Below are positions 7,562 to 17,194 of a stretch of DNA of 64,000 nucleotides, one piece after another. Every line of letters starts with the position of its first letter. Position 1 is the stretch's first letter. The translations under genes were made by a program, and so were the position numbers. The DNA is from Bradyrhizobium nivariense (lineage in GTDB: Bacteria; Pseudomonadota; Alphaproteobacteria; Rhizobiales; Xanthobacteraceae), in the NCBI RefSeq assembly GCF_029846715.1, contig NZ_JARVWW010000001.1:496001-560000 (forward strand), in the 5' to 3' direction. Under the pieces are notes generated by a model. That model did no database searches, was not told the origin of the DNA, and saw nothing but the letters and a program-made list of their open reading frames with translations.

Positions 7562-7876
7562 CTACTTCGCAAATTCCTGCGCCAGCAGCAGCGTCTCGCG
7601 CGAGCGTTTCACTTCGGGCCAATCGCGGTTGAAATCGGCCACCAACCGCGTCAGCGCATCGCCCATCAGCATCGCAGCGAGCTTGGCCTCGTCGTCGAAC
7701 TGGTACATGGCCTGATGCAGCGAGGGATCGTCCAGGCTCCAGAACCGCCAAGCCTTAGCGACGCCAAACGCCTTCACCGCGTCGGGCAAATGTTCCGTCT
7801 CGTACCATGTGTCAAAGGCGGCGCGCTTGCCGGCATCGGTGATGTTGGCGCGGACGACGAAGAAGGCTGATGGCAT
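7562..7876 (-). CDS. Hypothetical small dimeric alpha/beta-barrel-like protein
   Basis: A 104-residue protein beginning MPSAFFVVRANITDAGKRAA, then FDTWYETEHLPDAVKAFGV. The W-Y-x-x-E-H-L-P pattern and alternating strands are typical of small EthD/ABM-like ferredoxin-fold dimers. I do not recognise a specific family. The ATG at 7876 is preceded by a CAGGAGGAAA-type site. It is a single gene, divergent from the large hydrolase-domain gene. Confidence 0.7.
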   Translation of the reverse strand: MPSAFFVVRANITDAGKRAAFDTWYETEHLPDAVKAFGVAKAWRFWSLDDPSLHQAMYQFDDEAKLAAMLMGDALTRLVADFNRDWPEVKRSRETLLLAQEFAK

Positions 7877-7981
7877 CGGATTTCCTCCTGTTGTTTGGGG
7901 TTAGCTTACCCGGTTATAGTGGCGGCAACAAAAAGCCCGCGCGGCGGATTTTGCCGTCGCGCCCATAAGGGGGGAATGGCC

Positions 7982-9940
7982 ATGCGCAGGATCATCACGG
8001 GTCTCGTTGCGATCGCCTCGCTGTGGCCGGCCGCCTCACCCGCCGAAATCGTCCGCTTCGACATCCTTGCGCGCGAGCCCGCTTTTGCCGGGCGTAACTT
8101 CGGCAACGTCGGAACCTACGAGCGCATCACCGCGCGCGCGACCATCGCACTCAACCCGGTCGACGACCGCAACGCGGTCATCACCGATCTCGCACTCGCG
8201 CCACGCAATGCAGATGGAAAGGTCGAGGCCACCGCGGACGTCGTGATCCTCAGGCCCAGCGATCCCACGCACGGCAACGGCACGCTGCTGCTGGAAGTGC
8301 CCAACCGCGGCCGCAAGCTGGCGCCGCAACTGTTCGACGATTCCGCCCAGCCCGGCGCCAACAATGCGGACAAGGCCGAGGATGCCGGCATCGGCTTTCT
8401 GCACCGCCAGGGCTTTACGATGGTCTGGGTCGGCTGGCAGGGCGACATCCCTTCCAAGCCGGGACAGCTCGCGATGACGGCGCCGGTGCTCAAGAGCGTC
8501 ACGGGACCCGCGCGCGAAGAATTCGTTTTCGACAACACGACCAACCCCGCGCGCGCAACGCTGATTTGGCCCGCGGCCGATGCCGCCAATCTCAATGTCA
8601 CGGTGCGCGCCGCCTGGGCCGACGCCCGGCAGACGCCATCCGGCCTCGCCGCGAAGCTGATCGATCCCGCGACGGTGGAGATTGTCAGGCCCGACGGTTT
8701 TGACGCCGGCGCGCTCTACGAGATCACCTATACTGCGCGCGATCCGGTCGCCCTCGGCATGGGCTATGCCGCCGTGCGCGACGTTGTCAGCTTCCTCCGC
8801 CATGACGAGACCCAGGCGAACCCGCTGCTGAGCGGCCTGCATCCGTCGGTCAGCCACGCCATCGGCTTCGGCGTCTCGCAATCCGGCCGCTTCCTGCGCG
8901 ACTTCCTCTATCTCGGCTTCAATGAGGACCTTTCCGGACGAACCGTGTTCGACGGCCTGATGCCGCATGTCGCGGGTACGCGGCGGATGGCGACCAACGT
9001 CCGCTTTGGCCAGCCCGGCCGCAACCCGCGCCATCCGCAGGATCCGGCGTGGCAGGCCGATCTCTTCCCCTTCACCTATGCGAGCCTGAGCGATCCCTAT
9101 TCCGGCAGGACCGACGGCCTGCTTCGCCGCTGCGCGCTCTCGGCCACCTGCCCCAAGGTGATGCAGACCGACAGCGAGCACGAATGGTGGGCCTCGCACG
9201 CCTCGCTGCTCGTCACCGATCTCGCAGGCAATCACCTCGACCTGCCCGACAACGTCCGCGCCTACATGATCTCGGGCACGCCGCATTTCGCCGAAGCCGC
9301 CGACATCATGCACAAGGGCGTGCCCGCGATGTCGCTGCCGCAAAACCCGATACATGCGGGCGGGCCTATGCGTGCGCTGCTCACCGACCTCAACGCCTGG
9401 ATCAGCGACGGCACGAAGCCGCCCGCAAGCCGCATCCCCATGCGCGCCCATGGCACGCTTGTGTCGGCGCAGGGCGCCGTGCCGACGGATATCCCCGGCC
9501 TGCCCTACGCCGGCATCCACACGCTTGCCGCCTTCTCCGACCAGAGCGTGCTGCCGCCGAAGGAGATCGGCCGCTATCCCGTGTTCGTGCCGAAGGCCGA
9601 CAATGACGGCATGGCCATCGCCGGCATCCGCCAACTTGCGCTCGCGGTGCCACGCGCGACCTACACCGCGTGGAATCCGCGGGCGCAGGGATTTGGCCCG
9701 ACAGCGCTCTATCCGCTGCAGGGCGCGGTGGTGCCATTCGCGCCGACCGAGGCGGCGCGGAAGGAAGTGCACGATCCGCGGCCGTCGATCGCGGAACGCT
9801 ATGCAGATGATGGCGCGTATGTGGCCGCGGTTCGGCGCGAGGCCGCGCGGCAGGTCGCGGAACGATTGCTGCTGCCGGAGGATGCCGAGCGCGCGGTCGA
9901 GGCGGCAAAGCAAGGGAAGCTGGCGAAGCTTGGGCAGTGA
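7982..9940 (+). CDS. Large secreted protein with alpha/beta hydrolase domain
   Basis: A 652-residue exported protein. An N-terminal signal (MRRIITGLVAIASLWPAASP) is followed by AEIVRFDILAREPAFAGRNFG, typical of a family annotated as alpha/beta hydrolase domain-containing proteins. A nucleophile-elbow-like GFGVSQSGRFLRDFLYLGFN lies near residue 300, and a His in ISGTPHF near residue 435 is a possible catalytic residue. The substrate is unknown. I chose ATG 7982 because the AAGGGGGG site lies about 7 bp upstream; an in-frame ATG at 7976 sits too close to it. Confidence 0.82.
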   Translation: MRRIITGLVAIASLWPAASPAEIVRFDILAREPAFAGRNFGNVGTYERITARATIALNPVDDRNAVITDLALAPRNADGKVEATADVVILRPSDPTHGNGTLLLEVPNRGRKLAPQLFDDSAQPGANNADKAEDAGIGFLHRQGFTMVWVGWQGDIPSKPGQLAMTAPVLKSVTGPAREEFVFDNTTNPARATLIWPAADAANLNVTVRAAWADARQTPSGLAAKLIDPATVEIVRPDGFDAGALYEITYTARDPVALGMGYAAVRDVVSFLRHDETQANPLLSGLHPSVSHAIGFGVSQSGRFLRDFLYLGFNEDLSGRTVFDGLMPHVAGTRRMATNVRFGQPGRNPRHPQDPAWQADLFPFTYASLSDPYSGRTDGLLRRCALSATCPKVMQTDSEHEWWASHASLLVTDLAGNHLDLPDNVRAYMISGTPHFAEAADIMHKGVPAMSLPQNPIHAGGPMRALLTDLNAWISDGTKPPASRIPMRAHGTLVSAQGAVPTDIPGLPYAGIHTLAAFSDQSVLPPKEIGRYPVFVPKADNDGMAIAGIRQLALAVPRATYTAWNPRAQGFGPTALYPLQGAVVPFAPTEAARKEVHDPRPSIAERYADDGAYVAAVRREAARQVAERLLLPEDAERAVEAAKQGKLAKLGQ

Positions 9941-10056
9941 TGGAGATTCCGCGATCCGTCGGGTGGGTTGGCGAAAGGCGACGAAAAAAACCTGTCCCCG
10001 CTGTCGGAATGCGCTCCCTCCATCCGTCCTATGCCAAGACAGCACGGAGACACCGC

Positions 10057-10710
10057 ATGGTCGACCTCACCCTCACCACCTTCGACTGGGTTCCCGAGAT
10101 GCCGCGGGGCTTCGTGCGCGACCTCCGTGTGCGCTGGGCCCTCGAAGAGGCCGTCTTGCCCTATCGCGTCGCGAGCGTGCCGTTCGGCGATCGCGGCGCG
10201 GCGCATTTGGCGCACCAGCCCTTCGGCCAGGTGCCGTGGCTGACCGATGCCAACATTTCCATTTTCGAGAGCGGCGCGATCTTGCTGCATCTTGGCGAAC
10301 TCAGCGCGACGCTGATGCCATCAGATCCGCGCGGCCGCGTTGAGACGACGAAATGGGTATTCGCGGCACTCAACTCCGTGGAGATGGCGAGCCTGCCCTG
10401 GGCGCTTTTCAAGTTCACCGGGAATGACGACGGCTCACCAGCCGTGAAGTTTTTCGACGACTTCCTCAAGCTCCGCCTCAAGCACATGGAGCCGGTGCTG
10501 GCCGGCCGCGAATGGCTCGCGGGGCCGTTCTCCGTCGCCGACATCCTGATGTCGGACGTGCTGCGCCTCGTCGATCATTTCGATGGACTGACGGAGCATC
10601 CGGCCTGCCGCGCCTACGTCGCGCGCGCCACGGCCCGCCCGGCCTTCGTCAAGGCCCACGCCGACCAGATGGCGCATTTCGCCGCGGCGGACGCGGCGCG
10701 ATCTGCGTGA
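10057..10710 (+). CDS. Glutathione S-transferase family protein
   Basis: A 217-residue cytosolic GST. The N-terminal thioredoxin-like domain (residues ~3-85) includes VRWALEEAVLPYRV and the cis-Pro/Glu-Ser loop GQVPWLTDANISIFESGAI that binds glutathione. The C-terminal all-helical domain carries the conserved EWLAGPFSVADILMSDVLR motif with its N-capping Ser-x-x-Asp. The start at 10057 follows a CACGGAGACACC site. It lies 116 bp after the hydrolase-domain gene. The substrate is unknown; roles in detoxification or aromatic degradation are typical. Confidence 0.9.
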   Translation: MVDLTLTTFDWVPEMPRGFVRDLRVRWALEEAVLPYRVASVPFGDRGAAHLAHQPFGQVPWLTDANISIFESGAILLHLGELSATLMPSDPRGRVETTKWVFAALNSVEMASLPWALFKFTGNDDGSPAVKFFDDFLKLRLKHMEPVLAGREWLAGPFSVADILMSDVLRLVDHFDGLTEHPACRAYVARATARPAFVKAHADQMAHFAAADAARSA

Positions 10711-10803
10711 CGTGCCGCACATAACTAACCCGGCATCAGCCGTACGCTCCCTGCCATCGCAACGAAGCAAATTGCTTCAAATGATCAGGGCGGAAGGTGA
10801 CAC

Positions 10804-10956
10804 ATGGCCCGCATCGAATATCTCAAAGACCAGCTTGCCCGCGCCGAGCGTCTCGCAAAGGCGATCCTCGACCAGCAAACCGCGCAACGCCTTCAGGCGT
10901 TCGCAGCCGAATGCCGCACGGAGTTGCAGGTGCTGTCGCACAGGGCTGCCGCGTAA
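10804..10956 (+). CDS. Short hypothetical helical protein, 50 residues
   Basis: A small gene encoding MARIEYLKDQLARAERLAKA, then ILDQQTAQRL, QAFAAECRTELQVLSHRAAA. It is amphipathic, fully helical in appearance, and charged (R-A-E-R heptad-like). A GGAAGGTG ribosome site sits 6-8 bp upstream of the ATG, and base use fits coding sequence. I believe it is real but do not know its function. Confidence 0.65.
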   Translation: MARIEYLKDQLARAERLAKAILDQQTAQRLQAFAAECRTELQVLSHRAAA

Positions 10957-10965
10957 ACCGGCGCG

Positions 10966-11313
10966 TTACACCAGCTTCATCGGCGCATCGGCAACCACGC
11001 GAAGGTCGATGCTGCTGATCAACGCTGAACGGCGCGCCTCCGCAACACCGATGGCGCTCTCGGTCTGGCGCAACGTGCTGACGTTCGAGCCGAGCGAGAC
11101 GATCCCACCCAGCACCAGAGCGATCGATCCGAGAGCCGCGGTCTGACCGGTCCCGAACAGGCCGAGAATCGCGACCAACAGCAGCGCGGCTCCACTGCCA
11201 ACGGCAATCTTGGACGCCAGAACGTACTTCCGGCAGCGCTCGGCGATCTCGGCCAGCGCCTCGATCCGCGCCTCGATGTCGGAGATTTCGTCCGTCGGAT
11301 CGTCTTCGGTCAT
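10966..11313 (-). CDS. Hypothetical membrane protein with two TM segments
   Basis: A 115-residue protein with an acidic, helical N-terminus (MTEDDPTDEISDIEARIEAL), two adjacent membrane segments near residues 37-54 (VGSGAALLLVAILGLFG) and 58-76 (LGSIALVLGGIVSLGSN), and a charged C-terminal helix (TLRQTESAIGVAEARR). It resembles a small helical-hairpin membrane protein. The function is unknown. The start at 11313 lacks a strong ribosome site, and an upstream in-frame start at 11412 would run through a REP-type repeat, so I reject it. It converges on the 50-residue gene with 9 bp between stops. Confidence 0.65.
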   Translation of the reverse strand: MTEDDPTDEISDIEARIEALAEIAERCRKYVLASKIAVGSGAALLLVAILGLFGTGQTAALGSIALVLGGIVSLGSNVSTLRQTESAIGVAEARRSALISSIDLRVVADAPMKLV

Positions 11314-11350
11314 TTGGATCGAGCATGCCAAGTCAGAAACAAAATCAGTA

Positions 11351-11417
11351 TCCCGCATGGGCGAAGCAATATGCGGGACTTGGATAGAAAACCCGGATGT
11401 CGCTACGCTCATCCGGG
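11351..11417. repeat. REP-type palindrome pair
   Basis: Two adjacent palindromes lie upstream of the two-TM gene. One is TCCCGCAT (11351-11358) with ATGCGGGA (11371-11378). The other is CCCGGATG (11392-11399) with CATCCGGG (11410-11417), enclosing TCGCTACGCT. The second is the common Bradyrhizobium REP-like unit CCCGGATG-N10-CATCCGGG followed by GCTACA. Confidence 0.85.
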
Positions 11418-11428
11418 CTACAAGTTCT

Positions 11429-12961
<1,533 letters not shown>

Positions 12962-13110
12962 TTGCTCCCGCCAGTTCTTAACCTAAATGCGATTGCCGGG
13001 GGTTCTAACACGGCATTTTGCGGGCCGGGAAGCGGCTTTCGGCGTCGCAGGGCTGGCTTGCCGCAGCGGGAAAGCGCAAGGAATTACAAAGTTTTGCCTG
13101 GGAGGCGAGC

Positions 13111-13515
13111 ATGACCGAAGGAACGGCTGAGACCGGCGCGGCGACGGGCGGCGTCAACATCCTGCTGCGGCTGGAGGGCCTGACCCTGTTTGTGGGGATG
13201 GTGATGCTCTACTGGACATGGGACGGCTCCTGGCAGGTCTTTGCCCTGCTCTTCCTCGTCCCTGATTTGAGCTTCCTCGCCTATCTTGCCGACGCCAAAT
13301 TCGGCGCGCTGGTCTACAACGCCGCGCACAGCTACATGGCGCCGGTGGCGCTGATGACGCTCGGCTTCGGCCTCGCCTCGCCGCTTACCCTGTCCATCGC
13401 CTTGATCTGGCTCGCCCATATCGGCATCGACCGCGCGCTGGGCTATGGCTTGAAATATTCGGCCGGGTTCGGCTTCACCCACCTCGGCCGGATCGGGCGG
13501 CAGAAGGACACCTGA
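13111..13515 (+). CDS. DUF4260 family membrane protein
   Basis: A 134-residue integral membrane protein with about four hydrophobic segments. The conserved pattern LLRLEGLTLFVGMVMLYW, FALLFLVPDLSFLAYLAD, the YNAAHSYMAPV motif and WLAHIGIDRALGYGLKY are typical of DUF4260. Its biochemical role is unknown. The ATG at 13111 follows a GGGAGGCG ribosome site. It is divergent from pccB across a 149-bp gap. A GC-rich hairpin follows the stop at 13545-13566. Confidence 0.87.
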   Translation: MTEGTAETGAATGGVNILLRLEGLTLFVGMVMLYWTWDGSWQVFALLFLVPDLSFLAYLADAKFGALVYNAAHSYMAPVALMTLGFGLASPLTLSIALIWLAHIGIDRALGYGLKYSAGFGFTHLGRIGRQKDT

Positions 13516-13544
13516 CCCCGCGCGCTGCCCGCAAATTTGGCGGC

Positions 13545-13566
13545 CCGGCCCGGTTGACCGGGCCGG
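13545..13566 (+). terminator. GC-rich hairpin, possible terminator
   Basis: A 9-bp stem, CCGGCCCGG (13545-13553) and CCGGGCCGG (13558-13566), with a TTGA tetraloop, 30 bp after the DUF4260 stop. No T-run follows, so it may be only a stabilising 3' hairpin. Confidence 0.4.
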
Positions 13567-13665
13567 CCGATTCAGGCTTGCTCCAGGCTTACGATCAGGC
13601 GCCGAATGTTGCGTGAGCCCAGTCGGTACGGCGGCGGTCATTATGCCCTGGCTCAAGCAACACCC

Positions 13666-14259
13666 ATGTCCGCGACGGTCGTCCCCCTGCCGCCGAACTC
13701 ATCGTCCGAAACCACCGACTTCCTGCGGCGTATGGCCAGCATGGTGTCGGGGCGGAACGGCGAGATGCTGCTGCGCGCCGCCGCGCTGATCGAGTCGCTG
13801 AGCCAGCGCGCGATGTCGGCGGAGCGCCTCTATCACAGGGAGCACGAAGAGAACACGCGCAACACCGATCTGCGCGAGGCCGGTGAGAGGGCATCCGATG
13901 CCATGGTCAAGCAAATTGATGGGCTGCGCAGCCAGCTTGCCGAGGTCGCTGCGGCCGCGGCGGACGAACGTGCGGCGTTCGATGCCGAGCGGGGCAAGCT
14001 GCTCGGTCTGATGCAGCACGCGGAGAGCCATATCGGCAAGCTCACAAGCGAGCTGGAGACGCTGCACGCCTCGGTCGACAGTTTCAACGAGACCGTCATC
14101 TCCGTGCCGATCGAGGTGCTGCGGCTGGCGCGCACCCAGTTCGACTTTCTCTCAGCCGGCTTTGCCCGCAAGGGCGATGTGATCTCGCAGGCGATGAGCG
14201 AGATCGGCGGTTTTGCGATCGACGAGGCGCTGACGGCGAAGAAGGCCGATCCCCCCTGA
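13666..14259 (+). CDS. Hypothetical coiled-coil protein
   Basis: A 197-residue hydrophilic protein dominated by a predicted coiled coil from about residue 50 to 140: RLYHREHEENTRNTDLREAG, VKQIDGLRSQLAEVAAAA and a long ESHIGKLTSELETLHASVDS. There is no signal peptide or membrane segment. I do not recognise a family. The start at MSATVVPLPP (13666) is preferred because the upstream extension from 13606 looks non-conserved, but neither start has a strong ribosome site. Confidence 0.65.
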   Translation: MSATVVPLPPNSSSETTDFLRRMASMVSGRNGEMLLRAAALIESLSQRAMSAERLYHREHEENTRNTDLREAGERASDAMVKQIDGLRSQLAEVAAAAADERAAFDAERGKLLGLMQHAESHIGKLTSELETLHASVDSFNETVISVPIEVLRLARTQFDFLSAGFARKGDVISQAMSEIGGFAIDEALTAKKADPP

Positions 14260-14337
14260 GGGAAGCCGCCAACCGCGTCAAATTGACAGCGCGCGGGGCT
14301 GTTGTTCTACTCACTGAGAATCACGGGGGAAGAACCG

Positions 14338-15333
14338 ATGCCGACCGCATTCCGCGTCGCCATGGCGCTCTGTATTTCAACGCTGTTCGTCGGCATTGGC
14401 GCCAACGCACAATCGCTTCCCAGGGAAGTCGCCACCCGCGCCGAGATCTACCCGATCCCTTCGCTCACCCTCTCCGACCAGCAGTTCCTCAGCGGCGACG
14501 CCGCGGCCGGCAAGCCGGTGACGGTCGCCGGCGAATTCCGCGTCGCGCAAGGCAGCGGAAAACTCCCCGTCGTGGTGCTGATGCACGGCTCGAGCGGCGT
14601 CGGCGCCACGACCGAGGCCTGGGTGCACGCGTTCAACGCCATGGGCATCTCGACCTTCGTGATCGACGGCTTTACCGGCCGCGGGCTGACGGTGGTGGGG
14701 CCGAACCAGGCCCTGCTCGGCCGGCTCAACCTCATCATCGACATCTACCGCTCGCTTGAGATCCTGGCAAAACATCCCCGCGTCGCTCCTGACCGCATTG
14801 TGCTGATGGGCTTTTCACGCGGCGGACAGGCGACGCTCTATGCCAGCCTCGAGCGCTTCCACAAGCTCTGGAACAAGTCCGGCATCCAGTTCGCCGCCTA
14901 CATTCCCTTCTATCCGGACTGCTCGACGACCTATCAGAGCGACACGGACGTTGCCGCGCGCCCGATCCGCATCTTCCACGGCACGCCCGACGACTACAAT
15001 CCCGTGAAGAGCTGCAAGGCGTTCGTCGAGCGGCTCAAGACGGCCGGTCGCGACGTGGTGTTGACCGAATACCCCGACAGCGCGCACGGCTTTGACAGTG
15101 GGCTGCTCGGCGTCAATACGGTCGCCGTGTCCACTGGCGCGCAGACCGTGCGCAGCTGCCAGATCAAGGAAGGCGATGGCGGCGTGCTGATGAACGCCGA
15201 CACGAAAGCGCCGTTCACCTACAAGGATTCCTGCGTCGAGCTCAATCCGCATGTCGGCGGCAATCCAACCACGGCCGCGGAGTCGCGCAAGGCGGTGGAG
15301 GAGTTTTTGCAGGCGCTGTTCAAGCTGGGTTAG
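14338..15333 (+). CDS. Secreted dienelactone-hydrolase-like alpha/beta hydrolase
   Basis: A 331-residue exported hydrolase. It has signal peptide MPTAFRVAMALCISTLFVGI with cleavage near ANA-Q, the oxyanion segment VLMHGSSGVGA, the nucleophile elbow GFSRGG with Ser160, the acid-strand RPIRIFHGTPDDYNP and catalytic His in PDSAHGFDSG. This is the layout of dienelactone hydrolase-like and acyl-esterase proteins. The substrate is unknown. The ATG follows GGGGGAAGA. It ends beside a palindromic repeat cluster and converges on the CMD-family gene. Confidence 0.86.
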   Translation: MPTAFRVAMALCISTLFVGIGANAQSLPREVATRAEIYPIPSLTLSDQQFLSGDAAAGKPVTVAGEFRVAQGSGKLPVVVLMHGSSGVGATTEAWVHAFNAMGISTFVIDGFTGRGLTVVGPNQALLGRLNLIIDIYRSLEILAKHPRVAPDRIVLMGFSRGGQATLYASLERFHKLWNKSGIQFAAYIPFYPDCSTTYQSDTDVAARPIRIFHGTPDDYNPVKSCKAFVERLKTAGRDVVLTEYPDSAHGFDSGLLGVNTVAVSTGAQTVRSCQIKEGDGGVLMNADTKAPFTYKDSCVELNPHVGGNPTTAAESRKAVEEFLQALFKLG

Positions 15334-15340
15334 GCGCCTG

Positions 15341-15463
15341 TTCGGCCTGCATGGTTCGAGACGCGCCGTAAGGCGGCGCTCCTCACCATGAGGGTCTGAT
15401 ATATCGCCGCGAAACAAGACCTCATCCTGAGGAGCCCGCGAAGCGGGCGTCTCGAAGGATGGC
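15341..15463. repeat. Dispersed palindromic repeat element, copy 2
   Basis: A second copy of the element at 4517-4622. Here the TTCGAGACGC...GCGCTCCTCACC half comes first and the CTCATCCTGAGGAGC...GCGTCTCGAAGGATGG half second, separated by about 38 bp. It fills the gap between two convergent genes and may act as a bidirectional 3' structure. Confidence 0.85.
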
Positions 15464-15482
15464 CGCAAAGAAGCTGCCCGCC

Positions 15483-16139
15483 CTACGGCTCGCCGGGCTT
15501 GAACGGCTCCTGCTTGTCCGGCGGCACCGTCTCTTCCGCCATCGCCAGCAGCATCGCGACCATCACATAGTTACCCGCGAGCGCGGTGAGGTCGACGATC
15601 TGCTGATCGTTGAAGACCTTTTTGGCGCGCGCATAAGTTTCGTCGCCGACCTTCTTGGTCGTGGTGAGCTCGGTGACGAAGTCGTAGACGACGGCCTCGT
15701 CCTCGGCCATGTTCGACGGCCGCTTGTTGGCCTTCAGCTCCGCGATGGTGTCGGGCGACAGGCCCGCCTTCGCCGCCAGCGGCGCATGGGCGTACCACTC
15801 GACCTGCGAGCGCCACTGCCGCCCGATGATCAGGATCGCGAACTCGTTGAGTTTTGTCGGGACCGAAGTTTCCCAGCGCAGATAATGGAACAGGTCGAAC
15901 AGGCGCTGGCCGAGCACCGGGCTGCGGATCATCGGATTGTATGGCCCGCCGATGCCGACGCTCGAGACCTTCATGATCTGCTCGCCGAGCGGCTTCTGCT
16001 TCGCGTCGAGCTGATCCATCGTGAGTTGCGGAAAGCGCGGCTCCCTGCTGGTGGCGGGACCGGCAAACAACGTGGCGGCGAGCCAACCGCCTGCGGCGGC
16101 AAGCGTGACCGATGACAGCCAGAGCGGCGTTGAGTTCAT
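15483..16139 (-). CDS. Carboxymuconolactone decarboxylase (CMD/AhpD-like) family protein, exported
   Basis: A 218-residue protein with an N-terminal signal or anchor (MNSTPLWLSSVTLAAAGGWL) and a CMD-like helical domain: FDLFHYLRWETSVPTKLNEF, AILIIGRQWRSQVEWYAHAP and ALAGNYVMVAMLLAM. The AhpD CxxC pair is absent, so it is not an obvious thiol peroxidase partner. The reaction is unknown. The ATG follows GGGAGGACAAA. Three tandem 13-bp repeats lie in the untranslated leader just upstream. It is 87 bp downstream of the class D beta-lactamase gene on the same strand and may be cotranscribed with it. Confidence 0.83.
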   Translation of the reverse strand: MNSTPLWLSSVTLAAAGGWLAATLFAGPATSREPRFPQLTMDQLDAKQKPLGEQIMKVSSVGIGGPYNPMIRSPVLGQRLFDLFHYLRWETSVPTKLNEFAILIIGRQWRSQVEWYAHAPLAAKAGLSPDTIAELKANKRPSNMAEDEAVVYDFVTELTTTKKVGDETYARAKKVFNDQQIVDLTALAGNYVMVAMLLAMAEETVPPDKQEPFKPGEP

Positions 16140-16154
16140 TTTGTCCTCCCGGTT

Positions 16155-16193
16155 TTTCTTGGCGCAGTTTCTTGGCGCGGTTTCTTGGCCGGG
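16155..16193. repeat. Three tandem 13-bp repeats in a gene leader
   Basis: Units TTTCTTGGCGCAG, TTTCTTGGCGCGG and TTTCTTGGCCGGG lie head to tail at 16155-16167, 16168-16180 and 16181-16193. They fill about half of the gap between the beta-lactamase gene and the CMD-family gene and start about 12 bp before the CMD gene's ribosome site. Confidence 0.85.
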
Positions 16194-16226
16194 AGATGCT
16201 AGTCGAGCGGCGCCAGCGCGGCAGCG

Positions 16227-17054
16227 CTAGATGGCGCCGATCTCGGCAAGGCAGGCTTGCGTCAGCGGCATGCGCGCGCCGACCAGACGCGGCTCCTTGC
16301 AGTCCATATTGAGCGCGAACACGGTGTGCGCTTCGCCCTTCTCGGCCCAGCCCACCATCCAGCCAAGCGACGGCTCGCCGCGCTCGGCGCCCAAGAGCCC
16401 GGACTTGGCGCGAATGACGCTGTCGCCGACCTTGGTCACCGGCAGGATGTCGGCGACGAGATCCTGGCTGCGCTTCGAAATCGGCAGTGCGCGGCGGCGC
16501 AGCCTGTCGACGAAATCGACCTGCTCGACCGGATCGATACGCAAGGCGCCGGTGAGCCAGAACTGGTCGATGCCGCCGCCGATATCGCGATTGCCGTAGT
16601 CGAACAGATCGACGTATTTCTGCATGCGCTCTTGCCCGATCCGGCGCGCGATCTCCTGATAGACCGGCACCGCGCTGACGAGAATTGCGCTGCGCAGCGT
16701 GTGGTCCTTGTTCCAGGCTTCGATCGGCCGCTTCACGCCGTCCCACGGGAACACGTCCTTGTCGGGATCAGCGACCACGCCGGTCTCCAGCGCGATCAGC
16801 GAGTTCGGAATCTTGAAGGTCGAAGCCGGCGGCTTGGCTTCGCCCGAACGCTCCTTGTCGCTGGCGACGATCAGATAATCCTCGACCTTGTAGCCGACGA
16901 AGGTGCCTGATGTGCCGAGGTCCGTGAAGCGTTTTGCGAGGCTCTCGCTGATTTCGTTGCGCGGCGGCGCGACGTGGGCGAACGAGCGCGATGGCATGGT
17001 GGCAGCTGCGGCAAGAAGGCCGAGGGTGGAACGGCGGGTGATCAAGAGCGACAT
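16227..17054 (-). CDS. Class D (OXA-type) beta-lactamase
   Basis: A 275-residue serine beta-lactamase/penicillin-binding-fold protein. It shows every class D landmark in order and spacing: Ser78-Thr-Phe-Lys81 (PASTFKIPNSLIALETG), Ser127-Ala-Val129, Tyr153-Gly-Asn, Trp166 (FWLTGALRI) and Lys217-Ser-Gly219. KSG replaces the commoner KTG; both occur in the class. The N-terminus MSLLITRRSTLGLLAAAATM is a signal peptide with an RR pair, possibly Tat-dependent. The start could also be at 17084; neither has a strong ribosome site. The location and ordinary base composition suggest a resident chromosomal gene. Confidence 0.88.
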   Translation of the reverse strand: MSLLITRRSTLGLLAAAATMPSRSFAHVAPPRNEISESLAKRFTDLGTSGTFVGYKVEDYLIVASDKERSGEAKPPASTFKIPNSLIALETGVVADPDKDVFPWDGVKRPIEAWNKDHTLRSAILVSAVPVYQEIARRIGQERMQKYVDLFDYGNRDIGGGIDQFWLTGALRIDPVEQVDFVDRLRRRALPISKRSQDLVADILPVTKVGDSVIRAKSGLLGAERGEPSLGWMVGWAEKGEAHTVFALNMDCKEPRLVGARMPLTQACLAEIGAI

Positions 17055-17124
17055 CCGTTGAACGATGAAAGCGGCCGCAACCATGCAGCAATTATCGTGG
17101 TGAAACAATGACAGGTTATTTCTT

Positions 17125-17194
17125 GAGCATGATCTCTTCGGACAACCGCTGCACACTTTGCGCTAACGCGGCCCTTCGGGTCCGGATCATGCTC
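17125..17194. repeat. Dispersed GATC-palindrome repeat
   Basis: Terminal inverted 10-bp arms GAGCATGATC (17125-17134) and GATCATGCTC (17185-17194) enclose CGGACAACCGCTGCACACTT and GCGGCCCTTCGGGTCC. This is a recognisable Bradyrhizobium intergenic element. It lies between the beta-lactamase gene and the FlhB-like gene and its end touches the stop of the latter. Confidence 0.8.

Noticed and set aside
8036..10045. A 669-codon open frame on the minus strand
   Set aside because: It is antisense to the hydrolase-domain gene, which has a signal peptide and hydrolase-like motifs. The shadow product is Arg/Gly/His-rich without domains.
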